NCBI GenBank assembly: GCA_037954235.1
Contig: JBBMOA010000013.1
Coordinates: forward strand, 21,443,001 to 21,507,000
DNA from: Aulostomus chinensis
Taxonomy: Eukaryota; Chordata; Actinopteri; Syngnathiformes; Aulostomidae
Length of the DNA: 64,000 nucleotides
Direction: 5' to 3'
Shown: piece after piece, positions 11,030-21,545 of the stretch
How the letters are laid out: every line of letters begins with the position of its first letter
How positions within the stretch are numbered: position 1 is the first letter of the stretch
Made by a program: the position numbers and the translations under genes
The notes under the pieces: generated by a model
What the model saw: the letters and a program-made list of their open reading frames with translations, nothing else
Databases searched by the model: none
Told to the model about the DNA's origin: nothing

Positions 11030-14000
11030 GGGAAGTCAGTGTTTAATTTCTGCTGTAGGAGCAGCATCCCTGTGCTTAGTCAACAAAATGTATAACGAGT
11101 AAAGATGCACTAAGTTGCTAAGATACAGCACAAGCGTCATCGGTCCGTGTTCCTGAGTTTTGAGCATTAACCATGCTGGATACTCATGCTTCTTCTCAAC
11201 TCAAGTGTGTTATTCAAGGTACATGTAGCCCTTGTTAACAATAAGATAGTAGCCATAAAAGTAGGCTACATAAGGTCCAGATAAACACCCAGAAACCCCA
11301 GGCTGCAAGTTTGTCATACACTAAGTTCATGCAAAATCAGTTTTTTGAGTTATTGGAGAACAAAATCTGGGAGAGAACTTGTGGTCGGTGTATTTGTCGA
11401 CCTTGACAAACTTGTTAGATCTTCAGAAACCTGGTTGTAAAGCTCTGGACGTGTACATTGAGGATCTACATTGTTACTTTCTCAGCTGAAATGATTCAAA
11501 ACATTTTATTAACTGCCCAACAGCAAAAAGTAACAGTAGTATAGTGTCTGCCTGCCGAGGAAACACGGTGCATTGTGGGGCAGTAAACCCGTGGCATTGG
11601 CAGAAGTTTTAGGAAATTCAACTTAGTAGTTTTGTGCTATCCAGCTGCACAGCCACTGAAGGCACAAAGTCCTTGGAGGAGGTAATAATTAAATTATATC
11701 TAAGTAATGAGTATAAAGCAATAAAATGTTTATGGCAATGTCTAAGAAAGAAAAAAAGCACAAACAACAGCTGCAGTTTGCAACACAGAATGAGAAGGGA
11801 TTTGAAGGCAACATGTCAATTAGGGAAAAGATTGCTTTATCAGTCTGTGGGTGCAAACCAATATATATATAGGATCATTGGATTTCAAAACTCGCAGGTA
11901 AAGGGATTTGGTCAATCACGAAACAGACAATTGATTTTCCTCTCTTTATTTGAGGAACTTGGCACAAGGCAGAGGGAAATTTCCCTCCCTGACTACACTG
12001 ATTGAATGTAATTTTGTCTTCTTGCAGCGAGCACCCTCACCACCTGTTTCCTATTTTCTTGTGTTAACATGTGAGGACACGAGAGGTTTTTGAAATGTGT
12101 GAAAAAAAAAAAACAACAACAGAAAGTCTTTCAGTTTGACTGGATAGAGCGTAGTCCCTCCCTGTGTTTCTGTCGAGAATATAAGCAGAAATGTAAATGT
12201 CAAATCAAATCTTTGAACAGCAGCTTTTCTGCACGTAAACTGCTGTATCTCCCTCAGAAATTCAGTCACAACATCCCATAAGTCTGACTTTAATTAGAAA
12301 ATCATGAATATTTGTTTTGTTTACCAGTAAGAGGAGTTTGGCACTCCTACCAGGGGACAAGACAAAACATGGCTTCAAGATGCAGCAGCCAAGCTCAATT
12401 TTTCCACTAAAAACACACAGTTTTAATTCAACACTTGAGAGATTTTGCATGTCACTGGAGTGCATGGAAACAGAACATTTGTCTGCAGAACTGATGGTGA
12501 CTTCAGCATGGGAGAAAACATTGTTTTACAATGAAAGTAACACTGCAATATAACTTCAACAGTTTCTTTTTATTCCAAATAAGCTCAGTTGTGATGTAAA
12601 CAGAAAATAGGACTATGTGACAAAACTATTCCCAGTAAGGGAACTCATTTGGAGCTATTCTAGGGTTTTGCGCTCTTTTGGGAGTATCTGGGTCTGCAGC
12701 CCAATGCTTGAAAATCCTGTGCAGCATTAAAATCCATATGGTTCACTGCTCCCTGTGGATGGACACGCACACGTATAATAAATATAACACACACAGTCAG
12801 GTACACGCGCGCACACACACACACAGTGATTGAGAGCTATCTGTGGACCCCGTCATGCTTCACCCATGCAGAGGTGTCTGTTAGCAGTGGGAGTTATCAT
12901 TGGCCATGGAGACTTATTCCTCTGCCACAGGAAGCCATGCCAGGAAATGACTGATAACAGAGCACAGCAATGACCAACTCACACAACAGCGGCCAGCACA
13001 TGTAGTCGCTGGCTGAGATGAAGGGGATGATGGGACTGTGTGCACATACATCACACAAGCCCTCCCTTCTTCTCACTGATCACGTGTATTTACATCCCAT
13101 TAGCTCCGAAAGGGTAAACAGGATTGAAGACACTCAAGAGATAAAACCCCATTTTTCTCATTCATTATCTAAATGTTATTTGTTGTGATGTCAAGTTGCC
13201 AGATGAAAATGCGTAGAGATCTAATAAGCACGGCAAGAAATTGATGATTTGTATGATCTCACGAGAGAGAATCATAACTTTGAGTCGTAAACTGGGGTAT
13301 TTAATTCCGGTGATTCACTTTATTCCCTGTGACGTCCCCACGCGCTGCCAAAACTGCTTTTTCTTTGTGCAGGAGTAACACAACAGATGATTTCTTGACG
13401 GATGGAGGACACTAAACAACAACTGGGGAGCGTCTGGAGGCAACAATGTCTTCTCATAATTTTAAAAGCAACTGGAAAAAAAACCCCATTAATTGTGGAC
13501 AAACATTAAAGACCACAAAAAATCCAAAAGAAAGCCACAATCCAGAAGCAGACGCCGCATCAAGTTGCAGAACATTGGGCTTCATGTGTCACAGATTTGA
13601 TTTGTAACTACACACGCACTGGGTTTTAGGCATTGATCAATACTTCCAGCTTTGTCTTAGATAAGATCAACATTTGAGAGCCAATATAAAACTAACACCA
13701 GTTCTCTGCTGGGAAATAATATTAATATTAATAATGAAGAGTTAGACATTTACTTTATGAAGAAATGCTGTTCCAATATTTATTCATGTAATAATAATTT
13801 TGAATCTTTTCACTCATCAGATTTAGTCATTCAAGTCTCAAACGTTTTTTTTTTTTTTTTTTTTTTTTGTCCAGTCACAAGTCATTAAAATAGTGATGAC
13901 TCAAGTCCAAGTTGCTAAGATTCAAGTCCTCATCAAGGCACTGGATCCAAACTCGTCCCCCTTTGCTGTCAGAAAGCAATCGCTTCAGTCAGTGTCCAAA

Positions 14001-15960
14001 TACTTGATGCAGAGAGGCAAAACTGCGGGTGCTGCTGCAGGGACATGCTTTATTGGTTATGAGAGATTTTTTGTTTTTAATGATGTGGGCAATCCACTAC
14101 TATCATGACCTCTGACCCCAGTGCTCAACCTTCAGCCACAACAGAAGGAGGCCCATCACCAGCGCAGTGATGGAGCACTCTGTCAGAACACTGAAGGGCT
14201 GGCGGCTGCTGAACCACAGCAGGTAACAAGCTCCCATACACAGCTGCAGTGCTGCTGGGACAATGAAACAGCAACTAATCTCAGTGTTAGCATTTAAGTG
14301 TTGTAAGCACATTATTTTTCTTTCTTTTTGCTGCATTTAGTTGGCATAGACCTTCTCAAACTGCTTGTTCTTTTGGGTTTGCACACCACACACGTCTGCT
14401 GCACTATTGAGGCTTTTGTTTTTAATGGTAATTGTATATTCCCCAGCATGCGTGTTCAATTTATCAAACACAATTCCTCTACATAGTCAGATGGGAAACA
14501 ATGGCTTCATGTCTCATGAATACTACACAGGATTTTCCTACTTTTATTGTTTTGTACCAGAACCAATATAGGAGTGAAATAAGAGCGTGAGGCCCAACAG
14601 CCCTAAAAATCTTTCTGCATTTGAATTAGTTGGTTACAAACCAGCATCTCTGGTCAGGTTAGTCCTCCTTCACAGCCTCTCGTCACATGAAGAATGAAAG
14701 GATATACTTACAATAATATTAACAAGGGTGACTTCATGTTTAGTTACCAGTTAGTAAATGTCAGTTATGCTGAACTGATGCTTATTAAGCACTCTTGTGT
14801 GTAACTAAACATTAACTAACATATGAAGCATTCTCTTTGTCAAGTACTACCAATGACAAGATATTTCCGTTTGAAAACAGAAGTAGTGCGCAGGTAGCCA
14901 AGCATTCTATGTTTTTGTGAGATGATCTCAATCTCATTCATGATCTTTTTCTTCTTGTATTTTTATCTTTTGCGTGTCAACCGTTGAGGATGCAAATTCA
15001 AGTCCTGCATCTTTAGCTTCAGTCTTTTAGCATCATGAACAATGTCACAGAGAGTATAATTCAGACCCACTTCACAAGCTTCTAGTTTTACCTGCAAATA
15101 TTTAAAGTGTTTCCAACTATTTGCATGTGTAGTCCACAGTAGAAGGTTCAGTGTTGTATTGGAATGAGGGTCCATAATCAGACACACTTTCACTCACAGT
15201 CAAAAGCCTGCAGATGGTCCCATGAGGAGCAGGGACCAAACATTGCTCACAGTTCCATTCAAAACGGTCTTTTCATACTGATTAAAATCAACAGAAACCT
15301 GCAAGCCATTACTTTGAAATCAGTGATGGAATCTTTGATTCACTGTCATCCTTTGTCATGCTTTAAGCAAAGATGGTAGTCAAGGCTGCAGATAAGAAAT
15401 ACAGATTTTTGGGGAATCGGTTCATTCTTCTGTGAGGCTGTGTTCTGGTATCAAGGTTACCTCAGTCGTAAAGAAGTAGCTTTATCTTGGGTTGAAGTGC
15501 ATGTCAACAATGAATAAACGCTGCAAACCTCATACTGTATAAAGGACAGAACTATTATTTTCAGTGTTTCATCTCTTATAAGCAGCGGATGACACCTGGA
15601 GAGGCTGTCAGTCAATGTGCATGTGTCCTGTAATAAGCAGCAATTTACAAGGACGAATCCAAACATCTTTGGGTTTTGTTTCCTTGTCTTTCATTTACCA
15701 TCAAATCCCAAACATGGTGTAACAAGTACGGTAGTTCCAACCTTTCACAGAGGTAAGCTTGTAATTTTCCTCTACATAATGACATTTTGCTCGGAAGGTA
15801 TTTTCACAAGAAGTCAACAATATGCTCTGAACATATCAAGAACGTGCACATTTTTCAAGTGATATTTTTGGAGAAATTAGTAATAATTAAGAAATTTAAA
15901 AAAAAAAAGCATGATTACACAACGTGAAAGAAATTGGGAGAAAAAAAACCTGTCTGAGAA
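11030..15960. other. Non-coding stretch, no gene recognised
   Basis: It contains a short CA/CG tract near 12802-12826 and a T24 run at 13845-13868. Frames of up to about 120 codons lack recognisable domains. Nothing else is supported. Confidence 0.55.
13845..13868. repeat. Poly(T) tract, 24 bp
   Basis: Uninterrupted T run; possibly the A-tail of a minus-strand retroposon, but no body could be recognised. Confidence 0.9.
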
Positions 15961-16115
15961 GGTCATGGCTTCCAGCTTGGCTCATGCGCCATCCCTCCAC
16001 CACCTTTCATTGAAATTGGTGCGGTCATTTTGAGTAATCCTGGCTACAGGCCAACAAACAAGCTAACTCGCTAACAAACAGCAATGAAAACATAATCTTC
16101 TTGGCTGAGACTTTG
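15961..16115 (-). mobile_element. Dispersed teleost repeat, family A, minus orientation
   Basis: Read on the minus strand it runs CTCAGCCAAGAAGATTATG, then a GTTTGTTAGC-type stretch, CAGGATTACTCAAAATGAC and ATTTCAATGAAA. This matches a common fish repeat of the form 'GCCAAGGAGGTTATGTTTTC ... ATTACTCAAAAA'. Other fragments of the same family are near 37797 and 48412. Assignment is from recalled pattern only. Confidence 0.5.
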
Positions 16116-16244
16116 AACATAGTTTATGAACAATCTGGGTTTTTAAAGTACCACTTGGTAGAATTCTGTAAGAAAATCGGATGCTTACCCCTGTGACATG
16201 GGTGAATGGTGACAATGAGAGGGGACGAGGCTAACAAGTTAGGT

Positions 16245-16422
16245 AATGCGTGTGTGTGTGCATGTGATCCTTTTGTGTGTACACAGAGAGAAGACAGAAT
16301 AAGAGCGAGAGATAGTGCGTGTGTGTGTGTGTGTGCGCATGTGTGTGAGTGCATGTGTGAGTGCGTGTGCATGCGATCCTTTTGTGTATGCACGGAGAGG
16401 AGACAGAAAAAGAGAGTGTATC

Positions 16423-16454
<32 letters not shown>

Positions 16455-16465
16455 CGTGTGCACGT
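16245..16465. repeat. Compound GT microsatellite with a 109-bp tandem duplication
   Basis: GT tracts alternate with two copies of a GC-richer unit starting at 16260 and 16369, which share GATCCTTTTGTGT and a GAGAG/AGACAGAA segment. The final GT tract runs from about 16423 to 16450. Confidence 0.85.
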
Positions 16466-16675
16466 GTTATTTCTGCCGAGCTTCACACATTGAGTGGACA
16501 AACAATCTATTCCAATTAAAACGAGGTGCAGGCCTGGAGACTGCAGAAGAGGCTGTGCTCCATCGGATCACATCATCCTTTCAAAAACTCCAGAATGGGT
16601 AATTGTGATTCGGAGGAAACAGGCCCCTTCAGGAACAACTCGTGTGGGCTGGTGGCGGCGATGGGGAGAGACAGA

Positions 16676-16677
16676 GT

Positions 16678-16709
<32 letters not shown>

Positions 16710-16721
16710 TGGGGGGGGGGG
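16676..16721. repeat. (GA)n tract followed by a G12 run
   Basis: Near-perfect GA repeat to 16709, then G at 16710-16721. Confidence 0.9.
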
Positions 16722-18364
16722 CGGTGTTAGACTAGCTACAAGTTAGTCCAGAAAGTTCCACAGGAAACGGTGTGGCAGAGGTGGCTGAGGGAGCACAGCG
16801 AGAGGGTGGGGCCATTAATCCTGCTTGTAGCCTCAGTTTACTGCTCTTACTGCGTTAGAGGCGAGGATGCTAATTAATTATGTGTCTTTGATGAATTAGG
16901 TGACGTTAAGGGAGATCAGTAAAACTTCAGATGGCTCGACTACATTCACGATCTCTTCACAGATGATGCTGAGGAGTCGGAAAAAACAAGAGTTGCTGAT
17001 TGTAATTCCAGCAGGATGGAGTCAGACAAATGTGTGTAATTAAGAAGAGCCAACAGAGGAAGATGTATGCACACCATTTAGTTCAGTGTCCCAGTGTATA
17101 ATGTAATGAACCAATACCACGATATAAAAACTCTTAATTATGTGTGAAAGAAAGAGAAGTATTGGCAGCAAAGTAATGCCCCCTGTGACTTTTTCATGAT
17201 TCAACTGTTATGAATTATGGAAGTCATTTGTTAATTGACTCTTTTCTCCTTTTTGAAATATTACATATCTATTTAAATCTCAAAGAGTTAAATGTAACCA
17301 TCTGTCTCTCTTGGACACGAAAACGTGACACATGGCACAAACCAGATCTGCTCTGTGTGTTTTACAAGACTTTGCTTTGATTTCTGTGAATGTGATACAG
17401 ACCAAGATAGGTTTAAGATGAAAACAAGCACAAATGAACTTTTGAACTCGTGGAAATGTACATTACTTGTCACCTTACCAGGTAATTCCCTCCTGTTTTT
17501 TTTTTTTTTTTTTTTTTTTTTAAAGGGTATGGTGTTGAGAAACACTGGTTTATCTTTCACTGAAACAAGGCTGACATTGACTTAGTGCCCCCTCATTCAA
17601 GCGCTGAAACCACATTCCGGCACCTTCGTCCAGATGTGCCTGAACCCTCTGAAGACCTGATACCTTCAAAGCAACACAAAAATCAGGACACGCCTGCTCT
17701 GTTATTGCTGCACATACCAGATTACGCAAGCGACTGTCTGATAATCTCACAGCTGCCTCCATGTACTTTTTGTTTACTCTTCCTCCTCCTTCCCCCCTGA
17801 GCCTGCAGCCAAGCCTCCGCGCTGCTGATAGCCATTGATAATCTGATTCAACACTTTCACAATAAAAAAAAAAAAAACACATGTAAAACAGATCAGGGAA
17901 TAATATTCTTTCTCTCCAGAGGGAAAAGAAAAAAAAAAGAGGTGAAAAGATAGAAATAATGCTTTGGTGTGAAATTGAAGGGGCAATGAGGTTAACTTTC
18001 TGTCTGCAGAGTACCAGTAAATCTAGGCCACACTTAAATCAAACAGCAAGGTTTTTTTGGAGCTTAATGTCTTTGAGATGCTGCTGCTGATGTTTGCAAA
18101 GAAGCAATTAAATTTCAATAAATAATCCCTTGCCTCTCTAAAAACACCAAGACTGTGCCCTTGAGCATAAACAACTCCTCTTTTGATTTCATATGGTTGG
18201 GATTGTGTTGCGATCAGAGTTACTGTTCACTCTCAAGTCTCTTTTACTAACTAGCTGAAAATGTTCTGGAGGGATGTTAAAAGTCCAAAGCAAATATTAG
18301 CGGTTGAAGGACAAGAAACATGACTTTGCATCAGACAATTATAGATAGATCATCCACTGCGTGT
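16722..18364. other. Non-coding stretch, no gene recognised
   Basis: Unique sequence downstream of the HS3ST1-like gene, with a T26 run at 17496-17521. A TAATTAATTA-containing block near 16872-16910 resembles homeodomain-site clusters but proves nothing by itself. Confidence 0.5.
17496..17521. repeat. Poly(T) tract, 26 bp
   Basis: Uninterrupted T run. Confidence 0.9.
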
Positions 18365-18626
18365 GGCACGGTGGTGCTGTGTTTAGCACGATCGCCTCAA
18401 GGTTCATCCAAAAAAATTGTCATGTTCTCCCCGTACCTGCGTGAGTTCTCTCCGGTACTCCAGCTTCCTCCCACAGTCCAAAGACATCAAGAGAGGACGA
18501 GGCTGATCGACACTCTAAATTGACCGTAGGTGTGACTGTGAGTGTGAATGGTTGTCTGTCTCTATGTTGGTCCTGTGATGGACTGGTGACCCGACCAGGG
18601 AGAAAATGGATGGACGGACATCCATT
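18365..18626 (+). mobile_element. Teleost LINE/SINE-type interspersed repeat
   Basis: It contains the recognisable blocks GGCACGGTGGTGCTGTG, GTTCTCCCCGTACCTGCGTG, CTTCCTCCCACAGTCCAAAG, ATGGTTGTCTGTCTCTATG and CCTGTGATGGACTGGTGACC, ending AGAAAATGGATGGA. These are in the order seen in a very common fish repeat. A gap between 'GACCAGGG' and 'AGAAAATGG' suggests an internal deletion. A decayed copy lies near 36340 and a minus-strand 3' end at 56162. Confidence 0.7.
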
Positions 18627-18824
18627 GGGTTCTACATGTAGAGATAGAGGGGGACCAAACAGGAAATTCAAGGTGGTGAGATATATGAAAAGACGGCAAT
18701 GTGCCTTCCATAAACGTCTTCAGAAAACATCCTCCAGAGATACTGGTGCAGACACTTAACTCAAGATAAGATCTAAAACTGCACAGCAGACCCACTGTGG
18801 GTGAATAAAAATAGATGTACAAAT

Positions 18825-18844
18825 AAAAAAAAAAAAAAAAAAAA
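18825..18844. repeat. Poly(A) tract, 20 bp
   Basis: Uninterrupted A run on the plus strand, preceded by AATAAA-like sequence. It could be a plus-strand retroposon tail or simple sequence just beyond the gene's 3' end. Confidence 0.85.
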
Positions 18845-18873
18845 CTCCAGACATACTAAAAATAGAATACATC

Positions 18874-18879
18874 TTTATT
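18874..18879 (-). terminator. Candidate polyadenylation signal AATAAA (distal)
   Basis: The second AATAAA, in the context CATAATAAAGATG, lies about 770 bp after the stop. It would give a 3' UTR of roughly 0.8 kb. The choice between the two signals cannot be made without transcript data. Confidence 0.35.
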
Positions 18880-19126
18880 ATGGTATTAATCCCTCTCCTT
18901 AAAAAAAAATCAGCACTGCAATCAGCAAATGTATGTGCACAAGAGCTTTTATATAATATATAACACATTTTTATATTAAGAAACATTTGAGTAACAAAAA
19001 TAACAAATGAATTCATTTGCAAATACATATAAAAGCCATTCTTTAAATGAAAAAAAAAACGATTTAAAAATATACATATATAGAGAGAAATCAAATATAT
19101 AAAATAAAATACAAAATTCATTTTGT

Positions 19127-19132
19127 TTTATT
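19127..19132 (-). terminator. Candidate polyadenylation signal AATAAA (proximal)
   Basis: TTTATT on the plus strand reads AATAAA on the minus strand, about 515 bp after the stop. The flanks are very AT-rich, so chance occurrence is possible. Confidence 0.35.
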
Positions 19133-19645
19133 TTCATTATTTAACCATTTCAAGGATGGCTTTTATCTGTTTTTGCAGATTTCCCCTTCAAATACCAGTG
19201 AGTAAATCATAGCAGCAGAAAAAAAAGTCCTTCAGATCCCGATATACAGTTATAGAAGTTAATGTCCTGTTACACTAAGTGAGAGATGAAGGTGTTACGA
19301 TAATAAACTGCTTATGTAACACATCAACAGGCTCAGTCTTACTGTGATTACCAGTGTCATAATAACTTGTTTGCTTTGATCAGACAGCGAGTTGAACAGC
19401 AGTGATTTGTTTCCAACTCCCCAGAAAGATTATACCAATGCATATGTTTGACAACGGAAATAAAAAGACATGCACTAGCTGCAGTCTGCCCTGATGATTG
19501 GCTCGATCATACAAACCTGCTGGTAGAAAAATACATTAGCTTTGTCTCTTCATTGTATTTGTTAAAAAAAAAAACTCTCATCACCACTTTTTTTTTTTTT
19601 GTGTGTGTGTGTGTGTCCAGATGCTTTAAATAACCCTTCACCAGA

Positions 19646-20728
19646 CTATGGAGTGTTTGGCACTGACTTCCAGTTGAATTTTTGCCCCACCAGTTTAAAG
19701 AATTTCTTGTTGGGTTCATAGAAAAACTTGTGGAGTCGTTGCAGGATGGAGGGATCCACAGGAGGATGGACCCTGCCCTTCGACTTGTTCAAACACCGCT
19801 CCATCCCACTGCCTCTCAAACAGTAGAATCCCTTGGTTTTATTGAAGTAAAAATTGTCAGCATTCAACTCGGGCTTCAGTTCCAAGAACTTTTCCACACT
19901 TTTAAGCTGGGGCACAGGATCCTTGATCAACTCATCCCCATCCACAAAGTGCATGCTCTTCAATGGGAAGAACCGCAGCCAATTTTTCAGGTGCACATAG
20001 TAAATGCTGCGGTTGAGGCCCATGTATTCCAGATTGAGCTGGCCGTCCTTCAACAGCATAGACTCAATGGACCTGATTTCCTTGTGCTTCTCAATACGGT
20101 TGTAATAGATCTGGGTGTAGTCTGAAAGGACCCGGTCTGTGGGGTCTTTGAGGATGAGCAGCAGCTTCACTTTTGGGTCCATCTTATAGACACGTTCAGG
20201 GACTTTGGAGGTGCTGAAGTAGGCTGGCGTCTTCTCTATTGTCAACTGACCAGGGACGGTCAGGGGCATCCTGCCACGGTACCAACTCAAGCCCTTCTTG
20301 TAGTGACTATCCAAGTCAAAGAAGTGCACTTCCCCCTCAGCCGGCGCCACTGCACTGTGAAGACCCAGCATCTCAAGCAGAGCCCGTGTCCCAGCTTTCC
20401 TCACACCAATAATTATAGCCTGTGGAAGCCGTCTGGCGGGAATACTTTGTTTGCCTTCTTTAGCCACGTCAGGCTTGACGGGCTTGACAGACTTGATGGG
20501 TTTGATAGGTTTGACTGGTTTGACAGGCTTTACGGATTTGATGGGCTTGGCGGGTTCAACAGGTTTGGCGGGGATCATGGTGGATAAGGTGGGGAAAAAG
20601 GTGGGCGATGAAGTTGGTTCCTCCTCAGCCATTGGGGCCGAGGGGAGGGGGGGAGCCTGCAATGCAAAAAGCAGCAGTCCTGCGAACAGGACTACCAAAA
20701 TAGTGGTCCTGACCTTGGAGGATTTCAG
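19646..20728 (-). CDS. hs3st1: Heparan sulfate glucosamine 3-O-sulfotransferase 1-like (HS3ST1 family), start codon unresolved
   Basis: The family transfers sulfate from PAPS to the 3-OH of glucosamine in heparan sulfate, in the Golgi lumen; HS3ST1 makes the antithrombin-binding motif. Numbering from a CTG at 20728-20726 gives 360 residues. Residues 1-8 are basic, about 9-24 hydrophobic (signal or anchor), 55-86 a Lys-Pro repeat, and about 102-355 the sulfotransferase domain. The 5'-phosphosulfate loop GVRKAGTR carries Lys111; Glu133 and His135 lie in EVHFFD; Lys166 is in EKTPAYF; the 3'-phosphate motif is LKDPTDRVLSDY with Lys194 and Ser202. Cys303 and Cys312 match the family disulfide. N-glycosylation sequons are at 239, 296 and 314. 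Motifs such as LNRSIYYVH and FYFNKTKGFYCL favour HS3ST1 over HS3ST5; which teleost paralogue it is remains open. The stop is TAG at 19648-19646. The frame has an in-frame TGA at 20755-20753 and no ATG before 20632, so the start is inferred. Family identity is near certain; the N-terminus is not. Confidence 0.93.
   Translation of the reverse strand: MKSSKVRTTILVVLFAGLLLFALQAPPLPSAPMAEEEPTSSPTFFPTLSTMIPAKPVEPAKPIKSVKPVKPVKPIKPIKSVKPVKPDVAKEGKQSIPARRLPQAIIIGVRKAGTRALLEMLGLHSAVAPAEGEVHFFDLDSHYKKGLSWYRGRMPLTVPGQLTIEKTPAYFSTSKVPERVYKMDPKVKLLLILKDPTDRVLSDYTQIYYNRIEKHKEIRSIESMLLKDGQLNLEYMGLNRSIYYVHLKNWLRFFPLKSMHFVDGDELIKDPVPQLKSVEKFLELKPELNADNFYFNKTKGFYCLRGSGMERCLNKSKGRVHPPVDPSILQRLHKFFYEPNKKFFKLVGQKFNWKSVPNTP
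20471..20566 (-). repeat. Coding 9-bp minisatellite: Lys-Pro-X repeat in the HS3ST1-like stem
   Basis: Residues 55-86 (CTG numbering) are a run of KPV/KPI-type tripeptides, with occasional KS and EPA variants, between the hydrophobic N-terminus and the catalytic domain. The DNA has a 9-bp period with third-base variation. The corresponding region of human HS3ST1 is short and has no such repeat (from memory of the family). It would form an extended, strongly basic, proline-rich stem. Effects on Golgi retention or binding to acidic heparan sulfate are inference only. Confidence 0.9.
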
Positions 20729-20756
20729 CCTGGCGGTCGTACCAAAACTGTATCAT
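20625..20756 (-). promoter_or_regulatory. Upstream ORF overlapping the HS3ST1-like coding frame
   Basis: The ATG at 20756-20754 opens a 43-codon frame, offset from the sulfotransferase frame, ending at TGA 20627-20625. Its stop overlaps the first in-frame ATG of the main frame in the string ATGGCTGA (20632-20625). The uATG context is weak (T at -3), so leaky scanning is plausible. If the acceptor at 20834 is used, this is the first ATG in the coding exon. The arrangement is seen directly; any effect on translation is inferred. Confidence 0.5.
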
Positions 20757-20833
20757 TGAAAGAGCAGCAGCCTGAAGACAAGGGTCCAAGTGCAAAGCAA
20801 AACAAACGTCCTCTCTTCTGCCAGTAGTAGTAA

Positions 20834-21387
20834 CTGCAAGGAAAGAAAACAGCTGTTACTTCAGGATATTTGGCAGCGTAAAAGCATCCTTGGAAAGCAA
20901 CACATCGAAAACAAAGTGCCTGATCTTTTAAATACAAGCACTGACTCACTGGATTCTAAGTCTGCAACTTTGAAAAGCAATATTTTTGGTTTTACAACTG
21001 CAATAACAAACTTTACACTGACTAATCTAAAAAGTGACATTGTAAACTATTAATCAGAGAAGTGACAGTTCTAGATTCAGCACCACTGCTATGACCTCAT
21101 ATAAAGATAATAACAGTTTCATTAAAACGGACTCATTCAGCTGATTTGAGTGTACACAGCTAATGATCTCTACGACATCATATGCAACATCCAATGAAAG
21201 CGTTTAAAGAGGATTTCAGAGCTCAGACTGACGAATAATGCTAAGACCAATTGGACAACAGCGGATGCATAAACAGACTCGGAAAGACCTGCACCCATGT
21301 GCGCGCACAGGGAGAAAAAGCAGCGGAATTCTGCACCGCTACACGCCGGTCGGTCCTCTTCGCGATCGCATCGCAAACACATCTTAC
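20834..21387 (-). other. hs3st1: Intron 1 of the HS3ST1-like gene
   Basis: On the minus strand the donor reads AAAAAAGAG|GTAAGATG, with the exon ending at 21388. The acceptor reads TTTTCTTTCCTTGCAG, with the exon starting at 20833 and a TAAC branch-like site just upstream. Both are close to consensus. The 554-bp intron would separate a CpG-rich leader exon from the large coding exon. A weaker acceptor (GATACAG, ending at 20748) lies nearer the coding region and cannot be excluded. Confidence 0.7.
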
Positions 21388-21545
21388 CTCTTTTTTCCCC
21401 CTTCTTCTTCTTCAAACTACGATCGTCCTCAGAAACAAGAATGTATTCCCATGCAGCGATGCGCTTTCTCGTCACAGCGCCGCTTCATCCAAGTATAACG
21501 GGGATGTACGCGTTCCGGCTCCGTGGGTCCTCACCGCGCGCGTAA
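21388..21545 (-). other. hs3st1: Probable 5' leader exon of the HS3ST1-like gene (upstream end approximate)
   Basis: This GC- and CpG-rich stretch ends in the strong donor at 21387. No ATG-initiated frame stays open through the donor. The ATG at 21488-21486 and the internal in-frame ATG both stop at TGA 21431-21429. It is therefore read as non-coding leader. The 5' end is a guess from where CpG density falls; no TATA box is evident. Confidence 0.5.
21429..21488 (-). promoter_or_regulatory. Possible 19-codon upstream ORF in the leader exon
   Basis: The ATG at 21488-21486 is followed by 19 codons including a second in-frame ATG, and ends in TGA at 21431-21429. It would be in the mRNA only if transcription begins upstream of about 21490, which is not established. 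Confidence 0.3.

Larger units (their letters stand above)
18874..19645 (-). other. hs3st1: Probable 3' UTR of the HS3ST1-like gene
   Basis: After the stop codon the sequence is AT-rich with no further conserved frame. It contains a short GT/T tract (19588-19616) and ends near two candidate AATAAA signals (19132-19127 and 18879-18874). The downstream boundary is inferred from the second signal and from a dispersed repeat that starts shortly beyond. Confidence 0.5.

Noticed and set aside
11634..12005. 123-codon frame
   Set aside because: No ATG at its start, no domain and no splice signals; length is within chance for 64 kb in six frames.
16124..16501. Open frames of up to 125 codons with His-Thr or Val-Cys repeats
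   Set aside because: Translations of the GT/CA microsatellite.
18756..19121. 121-codon frame rich in Phe, Ile and Tyr
   Set aside because: AT-rich sequence in and just beyond the probable 3' UTR; hydrophobic only because of base composition.
19682..20125. 147-codon plus-strand frame opposite the sulfotransferase
   Set aside because: Antisense shadow of the conserved coding exon.
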